Under the pieces are notes generated by a model, which saw only the letters and a list, made by a program, of their open reading frames with translations, did no database searches and was not told the DNA's origin. This document shows, in pieces, positions 18,301 to 27,892 of a stretch of 64,000 bases of DNA (positions are counted from its first letter, which is position 1; the number at the start of each line of letters is the position of its first letter). The translations under genes were made by a program, and so were the position numbers. The DNA comes from Verrucomicrobiota bacterium (lineage in GTDB: Bacteria > Verrucomicrobiota > Verrucomicrobiia > Opitutales > Opitutaceae), in assembly GCA_019510185.1 (NCBI GenBank), contig JAEKKV010000011.1, positions 124,001-188,000 of the forward strand. Direction: 5' to 3'.

Positions 18301-19973
18301 CGCTTCGGGTCGGATTCGTAGCCGACGGCGCCGACCGCCCAGCGCGCCAAGGCGAGACGGTGGATCTTGGCGTTGTGCCGCACATCGACGGGAAACCGGG
18401 GATGGAAATAGAAGAGCTTGATGGCCGCGGTGTGCGGATGCCGCAGCGCGATCGCACGCAGTTCGCGCGCGAGGCGCCGGCAATCGGCGCTGGTCTTGAT
18501 CCCATCGGCCGAAACCGGCTCGATCACGAGCGCCGGACGCTGGCGGCCGGGTTCGCCCAAGCCGATGAGCGCGGCGCGATTCACCTCCGCATGCGGAATA
18601 AACAAGGGCTCCACCTGCTCCGTGTAGAGCGGGCCGTTGCTCGTTTCGACCCGCTCGGCCTTGCGTCCGCAATACCAGAGCAGGCCGTTCGCGTCCAAGT
18701 AGCCGGTGTCGCCCATGCGGTGCCAGACGCCATCGTCATCGGTCCCGCGGATCTTGGCGGCGGCCGTGGCTTCCGGAAGCGCGTCGTAAACCTGCGTCAC
18801 GGTCGGACCGCGCACGACGATCTCGCCGATTTCACCGGACGGAAGCTCGTGAACATCGGTCAGCGCGGCGATAGGGTCGGCGGTGATCGCGATGATTTTG
18901 ACCTCGTTGGCCGCCAGAACCCGGCCTACGCAGGTGCCCGCGCCGTGCTGCGTGGCGATGGCCGGACCGGCCTGAACCTCCGCCGCGCTGATGCTGCTGA
19001 CGGGCAGCGCCTCGGTTGCGCCATAGGGGCTGTGCAACGTGCCGCCAGTCAGCACCGGCGTGAGCAACTCCCAGAGATCCGGCGGCACGGGCGCGCCCGC
19101 ACACAGCACGCGTTTCATCGTGGGCAGCGTTTGCCGGTGGTGGTGGCAGTGGGCGGCGATCTTTCGCCAGAGCGTGGGGGAGCCGAAGGAACTCGTGACG
19201 TTTTCCTGACGGATGGCCTGCAGGATCTTCGCCGGATCGACGCGAGCGGGTCGGCTCGGATCGATTTCCGGCACGATGGTGGTCAGGCCGAGCGCGGGGT
19301 TGAAAAGCGCGAAGACGGGGAGCATCGGCAGATCGATCTCGCCCGGCTGGATGCCGTAGGCGTCGCGAATGAGCCGCACCTGCGCAGCGAACATGCCGTG
19401 CGTGTAACACACGCCTTTGGGCGCGCCGGTGGAGCCGGACGTGAAGAGAATGGCAGCGAGATCCGCGGCGGCGCTCCGCACGATTGCGGATTCCCGGGTT
19501 TCGGAGCCGGCCTGCGCATTCCGCCGGGCGGTGGGGGAGCCGCTCACGCGGATGCGCAGGGCGACGCCGCGAAAGGATTTTCGAAAAACCCGGCTGATGA
19601 GCTGCGCGAGCGGGATGCCAAGGAGCACGCGGGGCCGTGAACGGGCGACGCAGGCCAGAAAGCTCTTCAGGCCCATGCCGGGATCGATCACCACCGGCAC
19701 GGCACCGAGTTCGAAAAGGGCAAAGGCGGCCGCGATGAGGGGCAGCCCCTGGCGCACCATCACCAGCACCCGGTCGCCTTTGCGCACGCCGCGGGCGGCG
19801 AGGTCGTGACGCCACGCGGCCACTTCGGCGGCAAGTTCGGCAAAGGAAAGAACCAGATAATCGATGTCGCCCCCGCGCGTGCGGCCGCGCGGCACCTTGA
19901 GCGCGGGAGTGTGCGGCTGCTGCGCCGCCATGCGGGAGAGGTGATGCGCGATATTGGCGTTATCCGAAAGCAC
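18297..19973 (-). CDS. oleC: AMP-binding enzyme, OleC-like (beta-lactone synthetase)
   Basis: Adenylation motif AAILFTSGSTGAPKGVCYTHGMF; PVVIDPGMGLKSFLACVARSRP; YGATEALPVSSI; coupled to oleD-like gene. Confidence 0.82.
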   Translation of the reverse strand: MLSDNANIAHHLSRMAAQQPHTPALKVPRGRTRGGDIDYLVLSFAELAAEVAAWRHDLAARGVRKGDRVLVMVRQGLPLIAAAFALFELGAVPVVIDPGMGLKSFLACVARSRPRVLLGIPLAQLISRVFRKSFRGVALRIRVSGSPTARRNAQAGSETRESAIVRSAAADLAAILFTSGSTGAPKGVCYTHGMFAAQVRLIRDAYGIQPGEIDLPMLPVFALFNPALGLTTIVPEIDPSRPARVDPAKILQAIRQENVTSSFGSPTLWRKIAAHCHHHRQTLPTMKRVLCAGAPVPPDLWELLTPVLTGGTLHSPYGATEALPVSSISAAEVQAGPAIATQHGAGTCVGRVLAANEVKIIAITADPIAALTDVHELPSGEIGEIVVRGPTVTQVYDALPEATAAAKIRGTDDDGVWHRMGDTGYLDANGLLWYCGRKAERVETSNGPLYTEQVEPLFIPHAEVNRAALIGLGEPGRQRPALVIEPVSADGIKTSADCRRLARELRAIALRHPHTAAIKLFYFHPRFPVDVRHNAKIHRLALARWAVGAVGYESDPKR

Positions 19974-20010
19974 GGGTGACAGGAAAACTCACGGAACGGG
20001 CCTTCGTGGC

Positions 20011-20048
20011 AAAGAAAAACCCCGCGCGGCGCAAAGCCAGACGCGGGG
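20011..20048 (-). terminator. Terminator downstream of small lipoprotein gene
   Basis: CCCCGCG (20020-20026)/CGCGGGG (20042-20048) with an A-rich flank (U-run on minus transcript). Confidence 0.7.
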
Positions 20049-20074
20049 TCGAAAGAAAACGTCGAACGACAAAC

Positions 20075-20329
20075 TCAGTAATCGGTGTAGGTGAACATGC
20101 CCCACAGGAACTTGACTTGATCGCCGGAGGGGTTGACGCGGCCGAAGAGCTGGGTGCCATCGACGTCGATGGAGGTGGGAGCGGGCGGCTGATAATAGCC
20201 GGTGTTCACAGCGAGAGCGCCGCCGAGGAAGGTATTGTTACGACCGGTCCGGGTTTTTTGCGTGGCGCAGCCGGAGAAAACGGACGCGGCAAATGCGCAA
20301 AGCCCGAGGGTAATAAGGGTCTTTTTCAT
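20075..20329 (-). CDS. small lipoprotein, unknown function
   Basis: MKKTLITLGLCAFAASVFSGCATQKT... with lipobox FSGC; start moved to the MKK Met. Confidence 0.75.
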   Translation of the reverse strand: MKKTLITLGLCAFAASVFSGCATQKTRTGRNNTFLGGALAVNTGYYQPPAPTSIDVDGTQLFGRVNPSGDQVKFLWGMFTYTDY

Positions 20330-20405
20330 AGGGGGAGGCGGTAACGTTGGAAGGCGCACGCGCGTTTGGCAAGTGCGGGAAACGGCTAAATTCAACGCGC
20401 CGTCT

Positions 20406-21599
20406 TCAGGCGGAATTGAGCGCCGGTTCGCCGCGCAGAAGGTCCGCTTGCCAAGGGAGAAGCACCTCGTCGAGCTTGCGGGGAGCGCGGGCAATCTGGG
20501 CGAGCTGCGCGCGATTCGCGATCAACGTGGGCTCCAGAGCAAGACGGGCGGCGACACGGTCGCGATCGGCTTTAACGCGATCCTGCAGCGCGACTTCTTC
20601 CATCGTGAGCGGGGCCAGCTCGGACCGGCGGCGGCGCGGCAGCGTCTGCGGATCGCGCGCGAGGCCTTGGCGGATCGCGACGGCCAGCGTGGGGGCGAGA
20701 CGTTCATGACGCTTGCCCAGATTCACCTGCGCGAGAATGCCTTGCTCGGAGTCGCCTTCCTCGGCCGCGCCGGCGATGGCGATCAGCAAATCCTGGCCGC
20801 ACACCTTGAAGGGGGGAACATCGAGCTTGCGCGCCCAGTCCTCGCGCCAGTGCCAGATGGCGTGCAACACCCCGAGTCCGCGACCGCGCAAACGTTCGGA
20901 ACGGCCGATGCGCCAGTCGTTTTCGTCGTCGACCGGAAAGCCCGTCAGGCCGGACTCGATCTGGCGGCGGCACTGCTGGTCGAGCCATTCGATACGGTCG
21001 AGTTTGACGAGTTCGCGCGTGAGGATGTCGCGCAGCGCCGGCAGGTGCCAGACGTCGAGGGAGGCGTAATCCAGAAGCTTTTGCGTGAGCGGGCGCTTGG
21101 ACCAGTTGGCCTTCTGACCTTCCTTGTCGAGAATGACGCCAAAGTGTTCTTCCAGCAGCGAAGCCAGGCCGATGCGCTGGCGGTTGAGCAGCTGGGCCGC
21201 CAGCATGGTGTCAAAGAGGCTCTTGGGGCGGAACTGGCAGAGATCGGACAACAGGCGCAGATCGAAATCGCTGCCGTGCATCACCAGATGCTTGTCCGCC
21301 AGCTTTTGCCAAAGCGGCGCGAGCGGCAGGGGCGCCAGCACATCGACTAGGAAGACCTGCCCATCCACCAGAAACTGCAGCAGGCAGACGCGTGTGCGGT
21401 AGTGGAACATGTTGTCCGCCTCCGTATCGAGCGACACCTCGTCCACACGATCCAGCGCGGCGAGCAGCGGAGTCAGCTGGTCAGGTTGATCAATGAGTGT
21501 GTAAGTGGGCGGATGAGCGTGCACCTTGACGCCGAGGAAACGGCGAAGGGCGTTCGGAAGGAAGCGCGAAATACGCGAAGGGAAACGGGTGCGGGTCAT
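20406..21599 (-). CDS. rnd: ribonuclease D
   Basis: DEVSLDTEADNMFHYRTRVCLLQF, HGSDFDLRLL, DTMLAAQLL, YASLDVWHL; HRDC-like C-terminus. Confidence 0.9.
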   Translation of the reverse strand: MTRTRFPSRISRFLPNALRRFLGVKVHAHPPTYTLIDQPDQLTPLLAALDRVDEVSLDTEADNMFHYRTRVCLLQFLVDGQVFLVDVLAPLPLAPLWQKLADKHLVMHGSDFDLRLLSDLCQFRPKSLFDTMLAAQLLNRQRIGLASLLEEHFGVILDKEGQKANWSKRPLTQKLLDYASLDVWHLPALRDILTRELVKLDRIEWLDQQCRRQIESGLTGFPVDDENDWRIGRSERLRGRGLGVLHAIWHWREDWARKLDVPPFKVCGQDLLIAIAGAAEEGDSEQGILAQVNLGKRHERLAPTLAVAIRQGLARDPQTLPRRRRSELAPLTMEEVALQDRVKADRDRVAARLALEPTLIANRAQLAQIARAPRKLDEVLLPWQADLLRGEPALNSA

Positions 21600-21815
21600 T
21601 ATCACTGGATCTCTTTGGAAAGAAGGCGCCGCCCGTGCGCGAGGGCGAGACCTTAAAACCATAAGGATTAGGGCACTAGCTGGATAAGCGGTTATTCCAG
21701 ATCCTGCCGGCGATCGGCCCGCGATGCGCTCCTTTCATGAAAAAATCCCTCAACGAGACGCGCCCGGCGGTTTCGCTTTGCGCTTTGCGACGCACTTTGA
21801 CGCCATCGGCCTGAA

Positions 21816-22499
21816 ATGAAAGTCGTCGTGCTCTGCTCCGGCGGGATGGATTCGGTGACCGCGCTCCACTGGGCGCGGGCGCACCACGACGTCGTCGCGG
21901 CGCTGAGCTTCGATTACGGCGCCAAGCACAACCCGCGGGAACTGCCCTTCGCCGCGGAGCACGCCGCGAAATTGGGCGTGCGCCACGAAAGCGTGCGGCT
22001 GGATTTCGTGAACCGCCTGTTCACCTCCGACCTGCTCACCTCCGGCGGCGAGATTCCCGAAGGCCATTATGAAGCGGCCAACATGAAGCAGACCGTCGTG
22101 CCTTTCCGCAACGCGATCATGCTCTCCATCGCGACCGGCTTCGCCGAAAGCGCCGGCGCCGGGGGCCTCGTGATCGCGGCGCATGGCGGCGATCACGCGA
22201 TCTACCCGGATTGCCGCGAGGAATTCATGCGCGCGATGGGCGACACCATGCGGCTCGGCACGTACGCGGACATCGCGCTGCTGCGGCCGTTCATCACGTT
22301 TTCCAAAAGCCAGATCACCGCCGAAGGCGCACGGCTGGGCGTGGATTTCGCGCGCACCTGGTCGTGCTACAAGGGCGGCGCGGTCCACTGCGGCCGGTGC
22401 GGCACCTGCGTGGAACGCCGCGAGGCTTTCATCGAGGCCGGCGTGGCCGATCCCACCGTCTACGAATCAACCGGACCGCTCCCGGCCAGGCCGGCTTAA
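21816..22499 (+). CDS. queC: 7-cyano-7-deazaguanine synthase QueC
   Basis: VVVLCSGGMDSVTALHWA PP-loop; FVPFRNAIML-type motif VVPFRNAIMLSIA; CGRCGTCVERREAF. Confidence 0.96.
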   Translation: MKVVVLCSGGMDSVTALHWARAHHDVVAALSFDYGAKHNPRELPFAAEHAAKLGVRHESVRLDFVNRLFTSDLLTSGGEIPEGHYEAANMKQTVVPFRNAIMLSIATGFAESAGAGGLVIAAHGGDHAIYPDCREEFMRAMGDTMRLGTYADIALLRPFITFSKSQITAEGARLGVDFARTWSCYKGGAVHCGRCGTCVERREAFIEAGVADPTVYESTGPLPARPA

Positions 22500-22502
22500 C
22501 CG

Positions 22503-23195
22503 ATGTTTATCTCCGAAACCTTCTATTCGCTCCAAGGCGAAGGCGAGCTGACCGGCGTGCCGTCGGTCTTCATTCGCACGTCCGGGTGCAACCTGCGCTG
22601 CAACTGGTGCGACACGCCCTACGCCTCGTGGCAACCCGAGGGCGTGGAGCGTTCCGTGGACGAGCTCGTCGCCGAAGTGCGGAGTCATCCCGCCCGCCAT
22701 GTCGTGCTCACCGGCGGCGAGCCCATGATCGCCAAAGGCATTCGCGACCTCGCCGCCGCACTACGCGCCGACGGCCGGCACATCACCATCGAAACCGCCG
22801 CCACCGTGGCCCCCGATGGCATCGCCTGCGACCTCGCCTCGCTCTCGCCCAAGCTCCGCAATTCGCTTCCCGACGACCGCCTGCCCGCCGCCTGGCGCGA
22901 GCGTCACGAGGCCACCCGCTGGCAGCCCGACGCCGTGCGCGCCTGGATCGACGCCTACCCCTATCAATTCAAATTCGTCGTCTCGTCGCCGGCCGACGTC
23001 GAGGAATTGGAAACCCTGCTCGCCTCGCTCGACCGCGAAATCCCCCGCCACAAGATCCTCCTCATGCCCGAGGCGGTTTCCCTCGACCGCCTGCGCGAAC
23101 GCGCCGCCTGGCTGGGCGATCTTTGCAAGGCCCGCGGTTACCGGTACGCCCACCGCCTGCATATCGAGCTTTATGGCAACAAACGGGGCACCTGA
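22503..23195 (+). CDS. queE: 7-carboxy-7-deazaguanine synthase QueE (radical SAM)
   Basis: ETFYSLQGEGELTGVPSVFIRTSGCNLRCNWCDTPYASW; VVLTGGEPMI. Confidence 0.95.
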   Translation: MFISETFYSLQGEGELTGVPSVFIRTSGCNLRCNWCDTPYASWQPEGVERSVDELVAEVRSHPARHVVLTGGEPMIAKGIRDLAAALRADGRHITIETAATVAPDGIACDLASLSPKLRNSLPDDRLPAAWRERHEATRWQPDAVRAWIDAYPYQFKFVVSSPADVEELETLLASLDREIPRHKILLMPEAVSLDRLRERAAWLGDLCKARGYRYAHRLHIELYGNKRGT

Positions 23196-23841
23196 CCCGG
23201 CCAACGGCACGCTCGTGGTTGTCGCCGCGCGGCCGCGCAAGCTGTCCGAGGAAATGGACCGGCTCATCGCCGAATTTCACATGCGCAGCGTCTCGTTGCG
23301 CGAGGTGATCGTGGTGCTGCAGGGCCGCGCCTACAACCTGCTCATGCTGCTGCTGGCGGTGCCGTTTTTGCTGCCCGTTCCCATCCCGGGATTGTCCATC
23401 GTGCTTGGTCTGGTCATCGCCATCATCGCCGCCCGGCTCACCCTCGGCCAGCGCCCCTGGCTGCCCGCGCGCCTCCTCGATCGGAAGCTGCCGCCGAAGT
23501 TCTTCCCCACCCTGCTCGGCGGCGCCCGCCGCCTCCTGCGGTGCTTCGAAGTGATGCTGAAGCCCCGCCTGCTCTGGCTCACCGCCCCGCCTTTTTTGCC
23601 GCAGTTGCACGCCTTCATTATTTTCGTGGCCGCCAGTGTGCTGCTGCTGCCACTACCGCCGGGGACCAACTTCCCCCCGGCGCTCTGCATCGTGATCATG
23701 GCCGGCGGCCTGCTCGAACGCGACGGCCTGTTTATCCTCGGCGGCTATGTGGCGTTTGCCCTGAACGGGGTGTTCTTCGCGCTCTTCGCCATCTACGGCG
23801 AGAAACTCCTCCACGCGCTCTGGCAGTGGATCGCCGGCTGA
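23173..23841 (+). CDS. ExoD-family exopolysaccharide synthesis membrane protein
   Basis: VSLREVIVVLQGRAYNLLMLLLAVPFLLPVPIPGLSIVLGLVIAIIAARLTLGQRPWLP; overlaps queE by 23 nt. Confidence 0.85.
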   Translation: MATNGAPDPANGTLVVVAARPRKLSEEMDRLIAEFHMRSVSLREVIVVLQGRAYNLLMLLLAVPFLLPVPIPGLSIVLGLVIAIIAARLTLGQRPWLPARLLDRKLPPKFFPTLLGGARRLLRCFEVMLKPRLLWLTAPPFLPQLHAFIIFVAASVLLLPLPPGTNFPPALCIVIMAGGLLERDGLFILGGYVAFALNGVFFALFAIYGEKLLHALWQWIAG

Positions 23842-23976
23842 TCCGGAACGTCCGGGGCAAACGCGCCGCTCCAAGTCCGAAGATGCGCATATCTTTGCAA
23901 TCCATGCAGTGTTCCGGCCCGGTGTTTGCTTTAAACTGATCCTTGCGATCCCATCGCGAACCCTGCGCGCCTGACC

Positions 23977-26900
23977 ATGGACACTCCCACACCCTCGACC
24001 GACCGTCTCCGCCTCGCCATCAATCTCCGGCTCGCCCTGCTCGGTTGTCCCCCGGTGGAGGACGCGCAAGCCGCCGAGTGGGCCGGCATCGCCGCCCCCA
24101 TCTTCGCCCGGCAGCACGAGATCACCCGCCGGCTCACGCAAAGCCTCCCGCCGCCCGACGAACGCATTCAGTATTTCCTCACCAGCTACCTGAGCGACAT
24201 CGGTCCCGCGCCCCGCCTGCCCGTACGCACCTTCGTCCTCGACCAGCCCGGCCTCGCCCGCGAACTCTCGCTGCCCGCCGGCGGCGACAGCGTCGATTCG
24301 CCGCTCCTCAAGAGCTACCGCCTGCACAACGGCGTGCTCCACAACCCCGCCAAGGACCGTCGCACCACCCAGGGCGTGTTTCACATCGCCGACGGCGGCC
24401 TTCCCGTGCCCGACGACAAGCTGGCCGTGCCCAAGGTCGCCTTCTCGCGCTTGCTCGAGCTCGGCCTGCGTCCGCCGCGCGAACTCCTGCGCCTGCCCTA
24501 CACCTCCGGCCGGCCGCAACCGGCCGAGTGCCTCGTGTCCCTCCTGCTCCGCCCGCTCGTCGTCCCCGCCGTCCCCGGCTTCACCGGCGAAAAACGCATG
24601 GAGATCCGTTTCTTCGCGCCCGGCTCGCTCGTCTCCAATCTCGATTTCGTCGAGGCCATCTTCGGCAATGCCGGCGATCCCTACCTCGCGGAAAACGACG
24701 CCGCGCTCGATGTCGACGGCTGGACCGGCCACACCGGCTGCGTGATCCTCGCGCCGCACCTCATCGGCGTGCGCAAGCACCTCGTCGGCCTTCCCCACTG
24801 GGACCTCGCCACCCCGCGCCAGCGCCGCGACGGCATGTGCTGGAAATCCGAGGACGAACTCTACAACGGCGGCAGCGCTTTCAAACTCTGCGCCCGCGAC
24901 GCCCGCGGCGTCATGGTGACCCTCATCGCCGACAATTATTACGGCTACTGCAAGAAGGAGGTGAAGACCCAGATCAGCTTCGCCGCCAATCTCTATGGCT
25001 CCGCCGAGGAGGAGCACGCTGGCGGCGCCCTCGTGTTTCCCAGCTACGACTTGGGCGAGGATTTCGGCGGCTACGCCGAGTCCGCCGAAAATTACACTGT
25101 CGCCGCGGCCGTCGCCCGCGATCCGGAGCGTTTCATCCCCCAGCCCGAAGGCCACGCGCTCGACGCCACCGATCCGTCTCTGGTGCTCGTGCCCGAGGAG
25201 ACGCATTTCAATCTGCGCACCCAGAGCATCGATTGGAAAACCGCCGACGGCACCCGGCGCCGGATCAAGCTTCTCGCCGGCAAATCCTACCTGCGCCCCA
25301 GCGGCTACCATGTCCACATGGAACCGGTGCGCGGCGAGCGCGGCCAGTGGCGCCTCGTCGGCACCGTGGCCGAGGGCTCTCTCTGCCACAAACCCTGCAC
25401 CGTCTCCGGCGGCGGCAAATCGGAAATCTCCAAGGCGATCTCCGACGCCATCCTGCCCGGACACGTCTTCGTCGCCGACTTCGAAAAAGACTTCGCCGCC
25501 GTCGCCGCGATTCTCGGCCATGACTTCAGCAACCGCTTCAAAGACCCCACGCGCAACGGCCTCGATCATCGCCCCATCCTCAGCGACCGGCGGACGCTCG
25601 GCAGCGTGATCAAGCTGCTCACCCCGTCGCGCCGCGACTACACCGAGACCTACAACGCGTGGCTCAACGCCATCCCCCAGCACATCAAGGAACTCGTTTT
25701 CGTGGTGAAGCGCCACCACAAGCCCGAGTGGGGCGACGCCTGGCGCACGCATTTCTCCGTCGATATCATCAACGGTTTTCCCGGCAACGAGCTGAAGCTC
25801 GACGGCCGCAAGCTCGTCGTAAACACCCTGCGCGTCGGCTACGAGAAGGACGGTTCCTGGCGCGTCTTCGGCCTGCGCCACGATTTCCATCCCGCCGCGA
25901 AGGTGCAGATGGAGGACGACATCACCGCCTCCGTGGTCGCCCCCGCCTCCGCCCTCTCGGGACTCCCGCCCTCCGCCCAATCTCCGGACGCGACGTCGCC
26001 GGCGTCGCTGAAGTTTGTGCAAAATTGCGAGGCGCTCCTTTTTCAACGCCCCGACGACGCCATTCATCGCGGCTATGACCGGCAGGCCGAGGCCGACATG
26101 GCCACGCCCGGCACGTTCATCTCCAATTACGAGCCGCTCACCACCGACGACGCCCTCGCCCTCCGCGAGGACGCCGTCGGATTTTCGCTTTTCACCAAGC
26201 CCATGCGGGACCTCATCCGCAAAGCCTGCGCCACCCCGCCCGACGGCTCCCCGCGCTATTTCGTTTCCTCCGCCCACCCCCGCATCGTGGACGGCAAACC
26301 CACCAAAAATCCCCGCTACCTTCAGGTCCGCCCGGATGTCGCCAACCCCCGCGCCACCGCCCTCGCCCGGCTCGGCCAGCGTCTGCACCGCCGGCTCGCG
26401 CCTGACGCGCCGCTGCACACGCCGGTGGACATCGTCGTCCCCGGCCGCCGCAACAATCCGCCCGAGCCCGGCGTCCGCCCGCTCTGCGTTTTCAACCCCG
26501 TTCATTTCCTCGAGCTGCCCGAGCTCTTCATGGAGTTCATCAGCTCCATGACCGGCAAATCGCCCTCGACCACCGGCGCCGGCTCCGAAGGTGCGCTCAC
26601 CAAGGGCCCCTTCAACGCGCTCCCGCCCGTCATCGATCTCAACGCCACCCTCGTCTCCCTCATCCTCACCGGCCACGACGTGTTCGTCTCCGCCGCCGGC
26701 TGCGTCGGCCCCAAGGTGCGCGTGGACCACGACGTGAGCCTCCTCGTGCCGGAAGTTTTCTCCCGCATGACCGGCGCCGAGCGCAGCGCCAAGGCCCTCA
26801 TCGAGCAAGGCTGCCTCGAACGCTGCGTCGATTTGGAACACGACGGCAAAAAGGTTCTCTCCAGCCGCCTCGGCTACCGCATCACCACGCGGTTTGTGCG

Positions 26901-27411
26901 CATCTACTTCGGCCGCGTGTTCACCCACCCGCACGTGGTCTTCACCGACGAGATGCTCCGGCCCGAGCTGCAGGACGCCGCCATTTTCGCCGACGGCATG
27001 GACACGATGGTCACCACCCACAAGCGCGTGGCCGAAAGTTATTTTTCCGACGGCGGCATCCACTACGCCTGCCCTCCGTTGCGAGCCCTGCTCACCATCA
27101 TGGCCCGCGGCGATTACGAAGGCCTCGGCCTGGAGTCGCCCGAAATCCGCGCGCTCTTCACCCGTGAAAACCTCCTCGCCAGCGACTGGTATCGCGCGCG
27201 GCTCGATGCGAAACAAAAAGGCGACGTCACTCTCTGGACCCATCACGTGAAAAGCCTGGAGGCCCTCTTGGACGAACCGATCTACGCCGACGTGGTTGCC
27301 CGGCTGAAATTAAAGCCCCGCCTCGCCCGGGCCCGCGCCGAACTCGCCCGCGTGCAATCCCCCGCCTACCGCACCACCCTCGACGGCACCCTCGGCGTCC
27401 AGCCGCTGTAA
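23977..27411 (+). CDS. 1144-aa protein, candidate PPi-type phosphoenolpyruvate carboxykinase
   Basis: Full-length ORF; DNYYGYCKKEVKTQISFAANLYG, TVSGGGKSEISKAISD, YHVHMEP, VDIINGFPGN. Length and PEPCK-like short motifs suggest the PPi-PEPCK family, from memory only. Confidence 0.5.
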   Translation: MDTPTPSTDRLRLAINLRLALLGCPPVEDAQAAEWAGIAAPIFARQHEITRRLTQSLPPPDERIQYFLTSYLSDIGPAPRLPVRTFVLDQPGLARELSLPAGGDSVDSPLLKSYRLHNGVLHNPAKDRRTTQGVFHIADGGLPVPDDKLAVPKVAFSRLLELGLRPPRELLRLPYTSGRPQPAECLVSLLLRPLVVPAVPGFTGEKRMEIRFFAPGSLVSNLDFVEAIFGNAGDPYLAENDAALDVDGWTGHTGCVILAPHLIGVRKHLVGLPHWDLATPRQRRDGMCWKSEDELYNGGSAFKLCARDARGVMVTLIADNYYGYCKKEVKTQISFAANLYGSAEEEHAGGALVFPSYDLGEDFGGYAESAENYTVAAAVARDPERFIPQPEGHALDATDPSLVLVPEETHFNLRTQSIDWKTADGTRRRIKLLAGKSYLRPSGYHVHMEPVRGERGQWRLVGTVAEGSLCHKPCTVSGGGKSEISKAISDAILPGHVFVADFEKDFAAVAAILGHDFSNRFKDPTRNGLDHRPILSDRRTLGSVIKLLTPSRRDYTETYNAWLNAIPQHIKELVFVVKRHHKPEWGDAWRTHFSVDIINGFPGNELKLDGRKLVVNTLRVGYEKDGSWRVFGLRHDFHPAAKVQMEDDITASVVAPASALSGLPPSAQSPDATSPASLKFVQNCEALLFQRPDDAIHRGYDRQAEADMATPGTFISNYEPLTTDDALALREDAVGFSLFTKPMRDLIRKACATPPDGSPRYFVSSAHPRIVDGKPTKNPRYLQVRPDVANPRATALARLGQRLHRRLAPDAPLHTPVDIVVPGRRNNPPEPGVRPLCVFNPVHFLELPELFMEFISSMTGKSPSTTGAGSEGALTKGPFNALPPVIDLNATLVSLILTGHDVFVSAAGCVGPKVRVDHDVSLLVPEVFSRMTGAERSAKALIEQGCLERCVDLEHDGKKVLSSRLGYRITTRFVRIYFGRVFTHPHVVFTDEMLRPELQDAAIFADGMDTMVTTHKRVAESYFSDGGIHYACPPLRALLTIMARGDYEGLGLESPEIRALFTRENLLASDWYRARLDAKQKGDVTLWTHHVKSLEALLDEPIYADVVARLKLKPRLARARAELARVQSPAYRTTLDGTLGVQPL

Positions 27412-27442
27412 ACGGCGGCGCAGGCCGCAAAATCCCACCGCT

Positions 27443-27892
27443 TCAACCCGACCACGGGTTAAGCTGCGGATGATTTTTCCCCAGCCACGCGATCACCTCC
27501 TCGCGTAATTCCTGAGCGAAGGCCGCCAGCTCCGCCGCCTCCTTCGCGCTCACCTGGCCGGGAGCATCGTATTCGGCCGTATTTCTCTTCGAGCGACACG
27601 TATCCAGATAATCGGCATCGGCCTGTCGGTCCTTCCCAAGAATCAAGGGCAGGGCCTGCAACGTGCGGTAGTGTGCGAGATTCTTTTCCGGACGCCACCC
27701 CTCGGCATAGACCAGAATGGTGCAGAGCTTGAGCACCGCATTGTAGGCGATGCCGAATTTCCAATCAGGCGAGAGATCGCGCGACGCGTCCTCCAAGTCG
27801 CGGTCCACGATGGCGAATAGATCCGTGATCTGTTGTCGCGAGGTCTGGTGCGTCCGCAGCCACCCCGCCTTATGCCAGTCGTGCAAGCTCAT
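27443..27892 (-). CDS. HEPN-domain protein (putative toxin of a HEPN/MNT pair)
   Basis: MSLHDWHKAGWLRTHQTSRQQITDLFAIVDRDLEDA...AYNAVLKLCTILVYAEGWRP...DYLDTCRSKRNTAEYD; follows and overlaps the MNT gene by 23 nt. Confidence 0.82.
   Translation of the reverse strand: MSLHDWHKAGWLRTHQTSRQQITDLFAIVDRDLEDASRDLSPDWKFGIAYNAVLKLCTILVYAEGWRPEKNLAHYRTLQALPLILGKDRQADADYLDTCRSKRNTAEYDAPGQVSAKEAAELAAFAQELREEVIAWLGKNHPQLNPWSG

Noticed and set aside
21663-21815. Possible preQ1 riboswitch upstream of queC
   Set aside because: No recognisable preQ1-I/II core (C-rich loop plus A-rich tail) found by eye; an Infernal scan would be needed.
23653-27246. 1197-aa minus-strand ORF antisense to the 1144-aa PEPCK-like gene
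   Set aside because: Gly/Ala/Val/Glu/Asp shadow ORF; the plus-strand frame has normal protein composition.
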